The notes under the pieces: model-generated
Databases searched by the model: none
What the model saw: the letters and a program-made list of their open reading frames with translations, nothing else
What the model was told of the DNA's origin: nothing
Shown here: in pieces, positions 9,467-19,734 of the stretch
Numbering within the stretch: position 1 is the first letter of the stretch
Layout: each line of letters opens with the position of its first letter
From: Bactericera cockerelli
Taxonomy: Eukaryota; Arthropoda; Insecta; Hemiptera; Triozidae
Assembly (NCBI GenBank): GCA_024516035.1
Contig: CM044963.1
Coordinates: 23,067,676-23,131,675 of the forward strand
Length of the DNA: 64,000 bases
Reading direction: 5' to 3'
Position numbers and translations under genes: made by a program

Positions 9467-10118
9467 AAAATCAAAGTCAGAAAGTTTTATCTGCCACCCC
9501 CCACAAAGTGTGCAGTCTATCCAGATATTAAAATAAATAGCCGCTGGGCGCTCAAAGTTTGGAAAAATCGCGATTTTTGGCTGGTGAGCGAGACTTCGGA
9601 GCCGTAACTCCAGAATGTAACTCCAGTACTTTGTCTTTAAGTATATCTCAAATGAAAGCTTACATTGTTTTGAATGTTTTTATATTTTGGACACTTTTAA
9701 ACTTCTTCTCTAAAAATAATTATGGTCAAAAACTTTTAGTCTTTAGAAACTTTTAGTCCGAGCCAGCAAAATGGCACTTTTTCCCTCAAAAACGAGAGTA
9801 GGTATCATTTTTATATAATGCAACCCATGGCTAATAATATGCCATTCTATTCTAACTGTTATTTAATGTTTTTTAGAAAAGAAGTTTTTTTTTCTTTTAA
9901 GACTCTGGGGGCTGAGACTCCTAAGAGGTAGACATGTAAATAGACATTTGCACTTCTCAAGATAGCGAGGAACTTCCTGGACCTTCTGGTTGCAAAAATA
10001 TGGGAAGCGCTTGGACATAATCCTGACAATTCCTAGGGTATATTGCAAAGCGTGGTTTAACGCCCCTAAGGCCCAGCTGGCACCTATGCAAGACTTCAAA
10101 ATGTTGCAGAGTCTCTTA

Positions 10119-10282
10119 AGGTGTAATTCCGATCCTAGCGACCGGGACCATTTTGCTGCTTAAAGTCGCTCCTACCAGTCGCGCGACCCGGTCGCGTGCT
10201 TTGGTAAGTACTTCATTAAAATACACAGATAGCAGTAGTCGTCTGTCGGGCGTTGCGGTCGCTAGGATCGGAATTGCACCTT
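10119..10282. mobile_element. MITE 1 (TTA target)
   Basis: About 25-bp inverted ends, AGGTGTAATTCCGATCCTAG and the complement of AAGGTGCAATTCCGATCCTA, flanked by TTA. Internal GGTCGCG/CGCGACC hairpins. A 3-bp TTA duplication fits PIF/Harbinger derivatives; the ends differ by one terminal base. Confidence 0.7.
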
Positions 10283-10285
10283 TTA

Positions 10286-10509
10286 GGCCGAGGCTACGAT
10301 AGGAGCGTCAAGCGGTGAGCGGCAAAATGAGAATTTTATGTTTACATTTAAAACAATGGAAATGCTTAGTAGGTTTCATCTTAGTAGCTGCAAGCGTCAA
10401 GCGATTTTTTTATCGTAGCCACCTACTAAGCATTTCCATTGTTTTAAATATAAACATAAAATTCTCATTTTGCCGCTCGCCGCTTACCGCTCCTATCGTA
10501 GCCTCGGCC
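10286..10509. mobile_element. MITE 2 (TTA target), near-perfect foldback
   Basis: Arms of about 86 bp begin GGCCGAGGCTACGATAGGAG and are almost perfect complements around a loop of about 45 bases that repeats AGCGTCAAGCG. Flanked by TTA at 10283-10285 and 10510-10512. The high arm identity suggests a recent insertion. Confidence 0.8.
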
Positions 10510-11159
10510 TTAGAGTACGAGACTATTGATGAAGAAATAGCAGACATAAGTTTGACCAAATTTTCAAACCACCTCTGCAATTTAAATGCAGAGACGATTG
10601 GCCAGGCCTTCTTTGACGCCACGATTCCTGACGAAGAAAAATCCAGAATGGCAGAGAAGATATCCGCAGGATCAGAGACAGAGAATTCAAGGATCATAAA
10701 TCCTAAACTGCAAAAACGTCAGCTGAAGGAGGCTGACGCCCCCGTTAGAATATAATAATATCCTTTCTTAGTGCGCATCTAAGACCTAAAAGTGACCTAC
10801 AAAATTTCAGCCTTATAGGACATACCAGTGCTGAGAAATCGAGAATCGAGATGAATGAGTGATTGATTGTTAACTTTGGCATTTATATATAAGTATAGAT
10901 TTAAAGCAAAACATAGTTACCTACAAAAGTCGAAAAGAGAATGTTGAAAATTTAAATTTCAAAAAAATATTTGGAATATTTGTTTTGTTTGGATGAAAAG
11001 CTTTCTTAGAATATCCGGTAGAGGCGCTTGAGTTTTCGTTATCGTGTATCGTGATGATGCGAAATGTAAAAAAATCTTCTTCCTACGAGACACGAAACCG
11101 ATAAACTTACGTTATGGGGATTGATTATCGGGACCCGATAACGATAAATGCGAAATGTC

Positions 11160-12290
11160 TCTATTAATGATACAATAAAAAGGATACTAAGCTCTACAGA
11201 CGGACTGTCAGAAGGTATAATGTGGTCAATGATAATGAAGAGAGAGCTAGCGTCATCTTCATTATAGGAGGCATAATTGATCAACCGTTTCTAGTTAACC
11301 TGTAATTGATGGATTTGTTGTACAAGTTTGTAAAAGCTGATAGAAGCACCAGAAGTACCGTTGGCTCTTCTTCGGCTCTGGGAAGAGGTTGCATTTAGTT
11401 ACAGTCAAGATTGCCCTTCAAAGTTTAATGGAATTAAAAAAAAAATCGTGTATTTAAGGGTTAAATTATTACAGATTTTAAAATTGTAGACTGGCACCCT
11501 TTCTCAAAATTAAAAAAAAACTGTGTTGAAAAAGTTCAAAATAAAAGTGCACTGAAAAATACGTTAGATAATTTTAGAATCAAAAAACACTTAATGGTTG
11601 TGTTTTGAACTTAAGAAAATTCAACATTTAAAAAAATGGATTATCTACATTACGACATGCACAACAAGAATAAGATAGGTCAAATAGGACATTCCCATAT
11701 CTAAGTTATGGTGCGCTGTAACAGCCGAAAACTCCTACTTAAGGGAAGGTCTTCTGTAAAATTATATTTCGAAATGAACATTGCAAAAGAAATGTCTCTT
11801 CCGGTCCACCATTCTGTGGCAGACTGCCTAGCAAGCTGGCCGCATTGCTTCTTAGGATGGCTGTCGACAATTTCTGTCAAAAATAGATTTTACCCATCTT
11901 GTTTCCGAAAAATGCCACCACAATTCTTTTTTTTTTTTTTAAAGTTTACGGAACAAGTTCCATTTGTACAAAATCTTAAAATTAAATAAAAGATAATTTT
12001 AAAATCATAAATCTTAGCTAGATTTTACAATTCTAAAAATGGCCAAAACTACTTACCAACTAGTAAAACCAAACAGACCAAAGTATGAAGTCAGAAATGA
12101 AACCATTTCATCCTTTGTATAGGAAAAGACATCGACTCCAGCACCGCTGATTATATTACCAAGATTTTGAATTCTATTCATGGGACAATGTTGGGCTTGG
12201 TTTGTGTGACATTTATTATTTTTTAATATATGATGTGTAATCTTGTATTACGTGTGTTCATTTTGAAGTTTATTTTGCTTAATAAATCAG
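11160..12290. other. No recognised feature
   Basis: AT-rich, no convincing exon or repeat match. Short homopolymers only (T-run near 11929). Confidence 0.4.
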
Positions 12291-12299
12291 GAGCATTTA

Positions 12300-13345
12300 T
12301 TTCGTTTCTTAGTAATTTAAATAGGAATATAAAGATCTCCTGTGTTCAAGGCTAATAATATCATTGGTTTCCATTATTTCCAAATAATTGTGATTTTCTA
12401 TTTTTAAGTGAAGTTTATATGCCAGAATACGTAAAAATTTATGTTGGACAGCCTCTAAAGATTTTTTTATGAATTTGATATTGGGGAGACCATAGTACAG
12501 AGCAGTACTCAAGACCAGATCGAACGTAAGCATAATATAGGGATTTTAAAGTATTTGTATTTCTGAAGTCTTGAGTATGTCTGTACAGGAATCCCAACAT
12601 GCGAAGAGCTTTGCTCTTAATATTCATGTAGTGGGTGTTGAATTTAAGGTTCTGAATAAATGTCACTCCCAAGTCTTTGACTTCGTTTACTCTGCTTATG
12701 ATAGAATTAGCGAGTGCGTACTGGTGTAAATACGGATTTTTATTAGTGTGATAAGTCAATACCATGCTTTTATCCAGATTTAGATTCATGATAATATCTT
12801 GGCACCAGCAGTGCAGGCGTCTTAATACCTCCTGTAATATCAGCACGTCAGCAGGGCTACGCACTCTCATGGCAAACTTAAAATCATCAGCGAATAGCCA
12901 ACCCGTGGCCTCAGGTGGTAGTACAAGTACTATGTTGTTAACAAAGCAAAGGAATAGGATGCTGGACAAATGTCCGCCCTGGATACAACCTGAGGGTACG
13001 TCGATTAGTTCTGATTCGCTGGTTACATTATTATAATTAGTGCCCATGGATTTCAAATTTACTGTTTGAGTCCGATTGCTGTGAAAAGTGTCGAGCCAAT
13101 CTAGTAGAGAGCCGTGAATACCGAGACATTTAAGTTTAGATATAAAAAATTATGATTGATTCGGTCGTAACAGTTGCTGAAATCTGTGTAGATACAATCC
13201 ACTGGTTACCATCATCAATTGCATTTGAAACAAATTTCGTAAAGGAGACTAAATTAGAGTTAGTGGATTTATGTTTGAGAAAACCATGTTGTTCATTCTT
13301 CTGTTATCTTTGCTGTAATTTTATTTTCATTTGGCTCTCAATAGT
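12300..13345 (-). pseudogene. LINE reverse transcriptase fragment (Jockey/CR1-like)
   Basis: The main frame (12439-13056) has PSGCIQGGHLS and FADD (residues 55-58), the RT active site, then VKDLGV and the RSGLEYCSVLWSP thumb motif. Upstream in other frames: QHGFL, IYTDFSNCYDRINH and LDWLDTF. Downstream, 12309-12533 continues the thumb (LEAVQHKFLRILAYK). Several frameshifts make it inactive. No endonuclease, no clear poly(A). Confidence 0.85.
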
Positions 13346-13349
13346 AAAA

Positions 13350-13452
13350 TGATAACAATGATATCGCCTTACGAATATTGTCCCACTAGGACCAAAGCCA
13401 AGTCCCATTATTCATGCAGTAAACCTAAGCATAATGTAGTGAAAATCCCAAA
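13350..13452 (-). mobile_element. SE SINE 3' fragment
   Basis: Reverse match to the SE tail (GATTTTCACTACATTATG..., GTCCCACTAGGACC, AAGGCGATATCATTG). The tRNA-like head is missing. Confidence 0.5.
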
Positions 13453-13622
13453 TCAGTATCAGTATAAACAGAAAAGTGAGAAGTTGTACTAGATGTACAT
13501 GAATATCAGAACATACCTGGACAACTGTTTCGAGCTTATTTGGTCTCATCAGCAGGTAATAATTCTGATTATCCATCTGATCAACTAACATCTCTATTTT
13601 ATTCACTTTAATCAGTATAAAC
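13453..13622 (-). repeat. Family L repeat
   Basis: About 90% similar by eye to 27830-28000. Both copies translate on the minus strand to MDNQNYYLLMR and LETAVQVCSDIHVHLVQLL-like text, so the source may be coding. Class unknown. Confidence 0.5.
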
Positions 13623-13924
13623 AGAAAAATGGGAGGACTATTTGTCATGTACTGTAAATATGTATTGTAAATTGTAAAAAAAATCACACCAATAAATGAG
13701 ACTGTCTTTAGACCGTAAGAGTAAAGGATTTCACAGCCTCTAGAGGAAAAAATAGAATACAGCCTCAAACATTAAATTTTTTAATCGGAAAAACAGAACT
13801 AGGGGGACGAGCGTCAATTTAAACAAGAATACACCTATTCCACCCAGTATCTCGTTCATAGTGTATTCGCAATAATTATTGTGTATTGTGTTTCACAATG
13901 TTCCTACTAGTGCACCGTAAACCG

Positions 13925-14135
13925 TGCACCAGTAGTCAAGACAGTGGTTAACGCGCTAGTCTGATAATCCAGTTAGCGTAGGATTCCGTTGGTTCTAATC
14001 CCATTCAGTGTATGAATTTTTTCTCATTCGAGTTTGTGAGCACATAATAATAAGACCCTGAGGGTTAAGTCCAGGTGGTAGTAAGTTCTCTGAGCATTTA
14101 CCTTCCTCTAAATGGTGTTATTATTATTATTATTC
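13925..14135 (+). mobile_element. SD SINE
   Basis: tRNA-like head (GTGGTTAACGCGCTAGTCTG, B box GGTTCTAATCC mutated), then GAGTTTGTGAGCACATAATA, CCCTGAGGGTTAAG and a (TTA)n-type 3' end. SD ends in an ATT/TTA microsatellite, not poly(A). Confidence 0.7.
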
Positions 14136-14139
14136 CTCG

Positions 14140-15085
14140 AGGTCTTATTCTAGAGTCCCAAATATGCTGAATCACCCTGTATATAAAATACGAAATTGCG
14201 ACACCACAGTGAATGATAAATATATAATTATATATCCATCTTATTAAAAGTAACAAACCCACGACGTTTCATCGTCTTAAAAATCGCGTCCTGACAGTTG
14301 AAAAAGAAACATTTTTCGGCCAAAACCAAAAAGTAGTGTTTTGTGAAATTGGTATAAAAAATTTCAAATTCTTCGTGAAAAACCGCAACAATATTGTAAA
14401 TTCAAAGAAAAATTCTCAGTCACCTGTCCTATTTTTATCGTTTATCGATGTTACTTAATGTTAGAGACATTAGGATTCACGCGTGCACTTTCCAGGCTTC
14501 AAAGGACATGAATACTAAATTTCATCGAAATCTGTTGAACATTGTAGATATGTAGATATGTATAAATAACATACATATACAATTATACACAAACATATGA
14601 CCTACAGAATTAGTTTGTAGATATAGATAATAAAAAAAATTCCAGGGAAATTTTAGAAACACAAAAAAAAAGACAAACCAAAAAATTCCTTTTTGAGTTT
14701 AGAATCTTTATTTTTGATCAGTTCATTACAGATCACGAGTATCTTCTTTTAATTCAGAAGGTTGCTATATTCTCCTTCTAACATCCTATCTCCCATTGAT
14801 CTTCGGCCATTCTCTTGCATTCTTCAAAGTTGGTGTGTTCATACTGTTCATTCAGTCCAAGATGTTGTCAATCTCTTCCTCGCCTTCCATCTACTTTGTC
14901 TGTCTTTGTCTTCAACATGTCCTGCGCGTATCTGGATTTTTGAAACTTGAATATCTGAATTCGTGTTCCACTTTGTTGGACTCAGATGTTGTGAGTCCAG
15001 TCGGCCTCCTCATCACCCCTTGTAGCCGATCCCTAACCTCCAGTTAGTTGAAACACGAATTTCCAAGATGATACATTTAAGTCTT
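14140..15085. other. No assignable feature
   Basis: AT-rich. 14480-14640 has the CATCGAAATCTGTTGAAC-type text often seen near repeat ends. 14760-15050 contains short frames that look accidental. Confidence 0.35.
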
Positions 15086-15089
15086 CATC

Positions 15090-15440
15090 TTATTTTTGAA
15101 TATTCCTTTACAGAAATTTTTGATTTTGTAGGTGTAGTTATTTAATGTGTAGACGTCAAATTTATCCTTGCAGAGAATTTTGACTGTAGTGTGTCATAAC
15201 TTATTATTTGTGTTCACGAACATTTCATTTTGCATATAATTTTGATATTGGTGGGTGTAATAACTTAGTTTGTGTTAAGACGACAAATTTCTTCTTGCGC
15301 ATAATTTTGATGGTGGTGTGTTATAACTTGGCTTGTGTTCGCAGAAAATTTTGTCTTGCAGGTAATTTTGATAAATGCATAGTGGTGAGTTGACTTGGCC
15401 TTGTGTGTACTTGCGCATAATTTTGATTGTGATTGAACTT
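15090..15440. repeat. Degenerate tandem repeat, ~60-65 bp unit
   Basis: Four to five diverged units of the form GTGTTATAACTTGGCTTGTG, GACGACAAATTT, CTTGCGCATAATTTTGAT. The same units occur in the 5.7-7.9 kb composite, so the two regions share an origin. Confidence 0.6.
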
Positions 15441-15454
15441 GGTGAGGGATCATA

Positions 15455-15740
15455 TGTGTTTAACGCCGTCGATCATACGGCCTCCTTAGTCGCCTTCTAC
15501 GACAGGCGTGGAGATACCGAGAGAGTATTCTATCACCCCCCTCTCAGGGTGGAACCATTCTTCAATAGTACAGCGTATAATCCACTATCCTGATAATCCA
15601 TTCTCTTCTTTCACTTTCTTTTTTTATCTTTAAATATTCCTCCCAATATCGTGATTTGGGGTTCGGGCAGGCTTTCTTTCGTATTCTCTTTACCCTCGCT
15701 TCTTCCTTTTTCCGTTTTATTGATTCATCTGTGAGTTATA
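15455..15740 (-). mobile_element. Unclassified element, third copy of the 6.6-7.1 kb unit
   Basis: Contains the small ORF and its 3' flank through TGATAGAATACTCTCTCGG, TGTCGTAGAAGGCGACTAA and a GCCG...CGGC stem. It ends at the same ATAACTCACAGATGAAT edge as the other two copies. Confidence 0.55.
15562..15732 (-). CDS. Small conserved ORF, copy 3 (57 codons)
   Basis: Reads TDESIKRKKEEARVKRIRKK, ACPNPKSRYWEEYLKIK, ESERREWIIRIV, DYTLYY, stop TGA. The last six codons differ from copies 1 and 2 only at synonymous positions, and even the stop codon differs (TGA versus TAA). This marks a protein-coding history. Function unknown. Confidence 0.5.
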   Translation of the reverse strand, partial: TDESIKRKKEEARVKRIRKKACPNPKSRYWEEYLKIKKESERREWIIRIVDYTLYY

Positions 15741-15744
15741 AAAA

Positions 15745-16035
15745 AATATATCTATATGTACAACCTAGTCAAAATAAAATAGGTTGGTATTTATATAATA
15801 CCTACATTAAATTTAATGTTTTAATGTTCATGTTAAAATTAAGTCTATTTCACTTGTTTAATGTTTTAGCATATAATTAGTTATTATTTTGATGTATGAG
15901 AGAAACGTACCACAAAAATTGAAAACTTTGAAACACTTTGAAAGCGCCCAAGAAAACGTTTAATTCAAGAAAACTTAGAAGAAATTTAGTTGAAAATGTG
16001 ATGATATGATTTAACGTGACATATCATAAAACTCT
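15745..16035. other. No recognised feature
   Basis: AT-rich unique-looking sequence. Confidence 0.35.
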
Positions 16036-16039
16036 GATT

Positions 16040-16160
16040 TGATTTAACGTCCTGATTAGGAAGGAAGTTTTACCCTCTATTCGCTGGAAATCGTACCAGG
16101 TACAGTAATCTCACCCAGCCTGCGTAAGGCAGGAAATGCTAGACTCACGTATTCGTGTAT
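16040..16160 (-). mobile_element. SB SINE body
   Basis: Minus strand: CACGTGAG-like linker remnant, CAGGCTGGGTGAG, GCGAATAGAGGGTAAAAC and TAATCAGGACGTTAAATC. The tRNA head is absent. Confidence 0.65.
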
Positions 16161-16248
16161 CAATTATTGATTTTTAAAAAGAAGATGAATCTGAAAAATT
16201 CTAGGAAAGTCATAACTGTCATAAGCCTTTAACTAAAGTAAAATCTTC

Positions 16249-16310
16249 AAAAACCAGCCATGATTAATAATTTAATAGAATTATTAAATTATTAATCATG
16301 GCTGGTTTTT
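16249..16310. repeat. Perfect palindrome, 29-bp arms
   Basis: Arms beginning AAAAACCAGCCATGATTAAT flank the four-base loop GAAT. Followed by a short A-run. Confidence 0.9.
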
Positions 16311-16469
16311 GAATTATTAAAAAAAAAAAAAAATGAAACAAATAAAATATACCTGTATAATTATATCTGTGAAAATTGTTTAAAAGAAAACATAGAAAAT
16401 GTTCTTCTTCCTTATGAATTGTCAATTTATTATAATCTCATCTTTGGAAAAGTTGAGGACGTTTTGAAA

Positions 16470-16668
16470 CAAATAAATTATTAAAATATCTATGATTTTT
16501 ACAATATTTACCTGTTGGTTTGACCGATTTTTTAACCAAGATTTTAGTTTTCGTCAATGACAAATAAATTATTAAAATATCTATGATTTTAACAATATTA
16601 AATATTTACCTGTTGGTTTTTTGACTGATTTCTTAACCAAGGTTTTGGTTTTGGCCACTGATGTTTTT
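16470..16668. repeat. ~100-bp tandem duplication across an exon end
   Basis: AAATTATTAAAATATCTATG through CCTGTTGGTTT and the following exon codons is present twice. The second copy of the splice donor (CAG|GTAAAT on the minus strand) is therefore at 16512/16511. Confidence 0.7.
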
Positions 16669-16826
16669 CGGCGCAGGTGAGGCTTGATGGACTTTGGCTT
16701 GATGGGCTTGGGCTTGATGGACTTGGGCACCATTGGTTTCGTGCTTTTTTTGATCTTCGGTTTTGTCTTTCTTATTTTCTCTGGGTTCCGCATATTGACG
16801 ATGGCTTGTGTACGCCGAACATCCAT
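16610..16826 (-). CDS. Hypothetical Lys/Pro-rich exon
   Basis: From ATG (16826) the frame reads MDVRRTQAIVNMRNPEKIRK, then PKSIKPKPIKPKSIKP, and ends ...KKSVKKPTG at a good donor (CAG|GTAAAT). The repeats KPKSIKPKPIKPK and the strongly basic composition resemble DNA-packaging or linker-histone tails, which is only compositional. No downstream exon was found and no repeat match was seen. It could be the first exon of a small basic protein. Confidence 0.4.
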
Positions 16827-16829
16827 CGT

Positions 16830-17230
16830 TCAAAACGAAGCGAAATCAAAACTTAACTGTTCTAAATTAGGAAACGATAGAAGTACCAAATCAATTTAGG
16901 TCACGAGAAATTTTCAGAATGAAATATTTTTAATCATTTTTTAAACAATTGCACTATATTTTTTGAGCCAAATTTTAATTTTTGACCATAACAGCCAAAC
17001 TATACACACATGGCAAGAAGGAATTCTTTATAATCTTTCTTCAGTTTTTTTCTTCATTTTCAATATACACGCAGATAGGTAATAGGGATTGTTAGAAAGT
17101 ATTGTTTAATTTTCACATAATAATTAAAGATAAACTCCCCCAACGCAACAAATTTGAAATAGTGATGTACCTACTCACGTGAATATTTCAAATCAAAGTG
17201 GAATGTAAATTTTATTCAGTAGGATTGTAG
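16830..17230. other. No recognised feature
   Basis: AT-rich. If the basic exon is real, its promoter would lie here; no TATA or initiator stands out. Confidence 0.35.
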
Positions 17231-17232
17231 TA

Positions 17233-17300
17233 GGCCTTGGAAAGCAAAGATAGGGCCATGCCCCCATTCCCCGGGTGTAAAGTAGGGTTAGGTATATACC
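17233..17300 (+). repeat. Dispersed motif P
   Basis: AAGATAGGGCCATGCCCCC, then TGTAAAGTAGGGTTAGGTAT. A close relative of the 4.5-kb minisatellite unit, here single. Confidence 0.45.
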
Positions 17301-17375
17301 TACATAATTATAGGGACACAAGCGGGTTACACCCGCCGCTTCGCCAGCCCATCAAACATACACAACGCACACGCA

Positions 17376-17383
17376 CACACACC

Positions 17384-17466
<83 letters not shown>

Positions 17467-17613
17467 ACACACAAACAGACGCACGGACCAATGGCTGAAA
17501 ACCACTTTTTTGGTATCCTGAGGCTATGATTCGTCCAGAAATGTGAAAAGCTGGGTAGGTCAAATTTTCGACGAATACAATACTTTCCTTATTATATAGG
17601 ATAAGGAAAGTAA
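17376..17613 (-). repeat. Family A 5' end with (CA)n
   Basis: A (CA)n run of about 90 bp leads into GACCAATGGCTGAAAACCAC, GGTAGGTCAAATTTTCGACG and the hairpin TACTTTCCTTATTATATAGG...GGAAAGTA. Minus-strand copy; the rest of the element is missing. Frames across the CA run are artefacts. Confidence 0.7.
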
Positions 17614-17653
17614 AAAAAAAATAAAAAAAAATAAATAAAAAAAAATGAAATTA

Positions 17654-17918
17654 GCCAGCGTCAATGGCATGTTGAATACACCGGTTCCCTTCAGAACACC
17701 GAAGTTAAGCGACATCCAGCGAGGTTAAGACTTGGATGGGTGACCATTCAAATTCTAATTCTTCCGACGCTGGCTTTTCCCGGCCCCACTCAGGCTGGGT
17801 GAGGTCAATGTGAGTAGCAGGTTTGTGAGTTTCCTGCGAATGGAGGGTAAAACCCCCGTCGTGATATGACCATGGCAGTTGAAAGCGACGTTAAACCCCA
17901 CTTAAAAAAAAAAAAAAA
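17654..17918 (+). mobile_element. S5 SINE, complete, 5S rRNA-like head
   Basis: Head 17654-17774 is 121 nt, the length of 5S rRNA. It starts GCCAGCGTC and closes with GACGCTGGC (helix I). It has the 5S internal promoter blocks AGTTAAGCGACATCCAGCG and CTTGGATGGGTGACC. Body: CTCAGGCTGGGTGAGG, GTAGCAGGTTTGTGAGTTTC, CGTCGTGATATGACCATGGC, CGACGTTAAAC, then poly(A). Flanked by an AAAATGAAAT duplication. It would be moved by a LINE in trans. Confidence 0.9.
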
Positions 17919-17919
17919 T

Positions 17920-18300
17920 GAAATCGGAGCAAAAAAACATTATTATTTTCACAAAAACGAACACAATACTTCCGATTTCTAATATTAAAATCTATCGGAA
18001 GTAATATTTTGTATACCTACCAAACTGTATTATGTACTCGTAGTGCCTACATCAGAACTTATAAATATATAAATTATATAGGTATGCAACTATGTATGCA
18101 TATCGATGCCACTCTGTTGGACCATATGTTCAATGTATTGCATGCATCACATGCAACAGCTCAATTTATGCAATTTGAGAAATGGGTAATTGCTGATTTG
18201 TTTTGAAGATATCAGTACACCTACCTATATTGACAGCTGTCATGTTAGTGGGTACCTGGTGTGTATAAGTTAGTGAACTCAACTTCGATCCGTGAATATG
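17920..18300. other. No recognised feature
   Basis: AT-rich. CATGCA-rich stretch near 18140. Nothing assignable. Confidence 0.35.
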
Positions 18301-18322
18301 TGTTTTTGAATACATTTTTTTT

Positions 18323-18395
18323 TGTCGGCTATCGGATTCGAACCTGGGACCTTCCGCATAGTATCTTTCCACTGAGCTGATCGTGCGCTCTTCTT
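18323..18395 (-). mobile_element. tRNA-like head (SF-related)
   Basis: Minus strand GAGCGCACGATCAGCTCAGT gives a good A box, followed by CCCAGGTTCGAATCC (B box) and GCCGACAAA. The intact boxes make Pol III promoter activity possible. No body follows, only AT-rich sequence. Confidence 0.5.
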
Positions 18396-18769
18396 CTTCT
18401 GCTCTCAGTTCTGCTCTGATAGTTTTCCATTTTTTTTTTTTTTTTTTGTATTTCCATTCATGCGATGTCTGCCATGTGTGGCGTAGCGAAGAATTTCCCA
18501 TTCATGAAAATCAGGTCTAGGATACGCTCGTGGGTCCATTGTTGTTGAACCACCAGAGGAAACTCAATACTGACAAGACCTTCTTTGAGTTTTTCGAAAT
18601 CTTCTTTATCTTCAGCAGAAACCCTTCATAAGTTATATACCTAACCATGCAGTTGAAAGCGACGTTAAAAAAACCCTATGTTAAGTATTAAAACTAACTT
18701 ATTAAAAATATTTTTTAAATAAGACCATTTTGTGGCAAACGGCCACAATTTAAAGTATAATTTTTTTTG

Positions 18770-18890
18770 CTACTCAATGATAGTGAAAGAAAAATTTTCT
18801 GGGGACCCTTAAACGTCTTTTGGCACTGAAAACTGACTATCGAAAATTTTGGATGATTCCATTACTTTCCTTATTATGAGTAAAGTAAAA
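18770..18890 (+). repeat. Family M fragment
   Basis: Shares AACTGACTATCGAAAATTTT and CCATTACTTTCCTTATTAT with 33765-33845. Its end resembles the family A hairpin. Confidence 0.45.
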
Positions 18891-18924
18891 TTATAGAAGA
18901 ACATTAATTTATATTTACAATAAA

Positions 18925-18995
18925 TTGTTTTGTAATCTGGAGCGAAGTTAATGCCTTAAGGCATTCTCTGCCACTTAACCCTATGATTGATTGAA
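18925..18995 (+). repeat. Family J fragment
   Basis: TTGTAATCTGGAGCGAAGTT, AATGCCTTAAGGCATTCTCT, also found at 44870-44940. The palindrome GCCTTAAGGC lies inside. Confidence 0.5.
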
Positions 18996-18999
18996 AGTC

Positions 19000-19730
19000 T
19001 GACTTGCTTTGATCCTGTTTTTTAAATTGGACCACATTTGCATGTTACTTTAGCCTGTATCAAATTTTAGATTCTAATTTTATTTAATTTCTAAAGAAAA
19101 AACCTTTAATTATTTTCAGTCTTGACTTTGAATAGTGCGTACCACCCAGTTCGAAAAACATCTCAAGATGTTGTAGAATAGCTTTATATTCTTGACCATC
19201 GGTGTTAAATAAAAACAAAAGTCAGTCTGCCAAAAACGACAAACAAGCCGCAGGTAACGAAAAGCTTTTGGTTTTTGTTCTTGCAAGTTCTGCTATAGTT
19301 TGTTTGTTTTTTTTTCTTTCAAATTACATTTATGTTTAATTTTATTTTCATGAATTTATTTCGTGTGCACATAATAATTTTATCAGATTTCGGGGCAATA
19401 AAGCTGTCTGCTGCATTTTTGTTGTTGTTGCATGCAATCAAAAAACATAATTATTGTTGTGGATTCAAGTTGCCCGGTCGTTCTGTAGAAAGTCAAGTAT
19501 GACGAGTAATCGACTTCACTTTTTCGTAAGCCATCAGTAACTGGGTGGTAATATGAGTATCTAAATCTATGAAACCACCCCTTCAAAAGGCTAGCCTTTG
19601 CCACGTATCCCGAACCTCGAAGACTTATGCAATATACGCATTCGTCTTTCTCAAACCACGAATGTACACATGTGTATTGGAAGCGAATTTTGAAACAGGA
19701 ATTCATTTCTAAAATTTGTTAATCCAAGAC
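19000..19730. other. No assignable gene
   Basis: A minus-strand frame at 19383-19706 (107 codons) has no splice context or recognisable motif and is probably chance or an old repeat. Confidence 0.35.
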
Positions 19731-19734
19731 ACTA

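Larger units (their letters stand above)
9966..10755 (+). pseudogene. Broken ORF interrupted by two MITEs
   Basis: Part 1 (9966-10118) reads ...YGKRLDIILTIPRVYC and AWFNAPKAQLAPMQDFKMLQ. Part 2 (10510-10755) reads EYETIDEEIADISLTKFSNH, LNAETIGQAFFDATIPDEEK and ends ADAPVRI-stop. With both MITEs and the extra TTA copies set aside, the two parts are in the same frame across CTC TTA GAG. An in-frame TAG precedes part 1, so it was dead or spliced. Such proteins recur in invertebrate genomes as far as I recall, but I cannot name the family. Confidence 0.55.
8983..11157. mobile_element. Decayed DNA element with TTATCGGGACCCGATAA termini
   Basis: The ends are inverted: ATTTCGCA...TTATCGGGACCCGATAA...TCCCCATAACG on the left (8983-9026) and its complement on the right (11110-11157). 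The 17-bp palindrome occurs only at these two ends. Inside are a 37-codon acidic frame, a longer broken coding remnant and two younger MITEs. No catalytic motif is readable and no clear target duplication was found, so the superfamily is unassigned. Confidence 0.5.

Noticed and set aside
17237..17563. His/Thr- and Cys/Val-rich frames
   Set aside because: Translations of a (CA)n microsatellite.
17654..17774. Genuine 5S rRNA gene
   Set aside because: Each full-length head continues into the same SINE body and poly(A), two with clear target duplications; no tandem 5S array.
19383..19706. 107-codon minus-strand frame as a gene
   Set aside because: No motif, splice context or repeat support.
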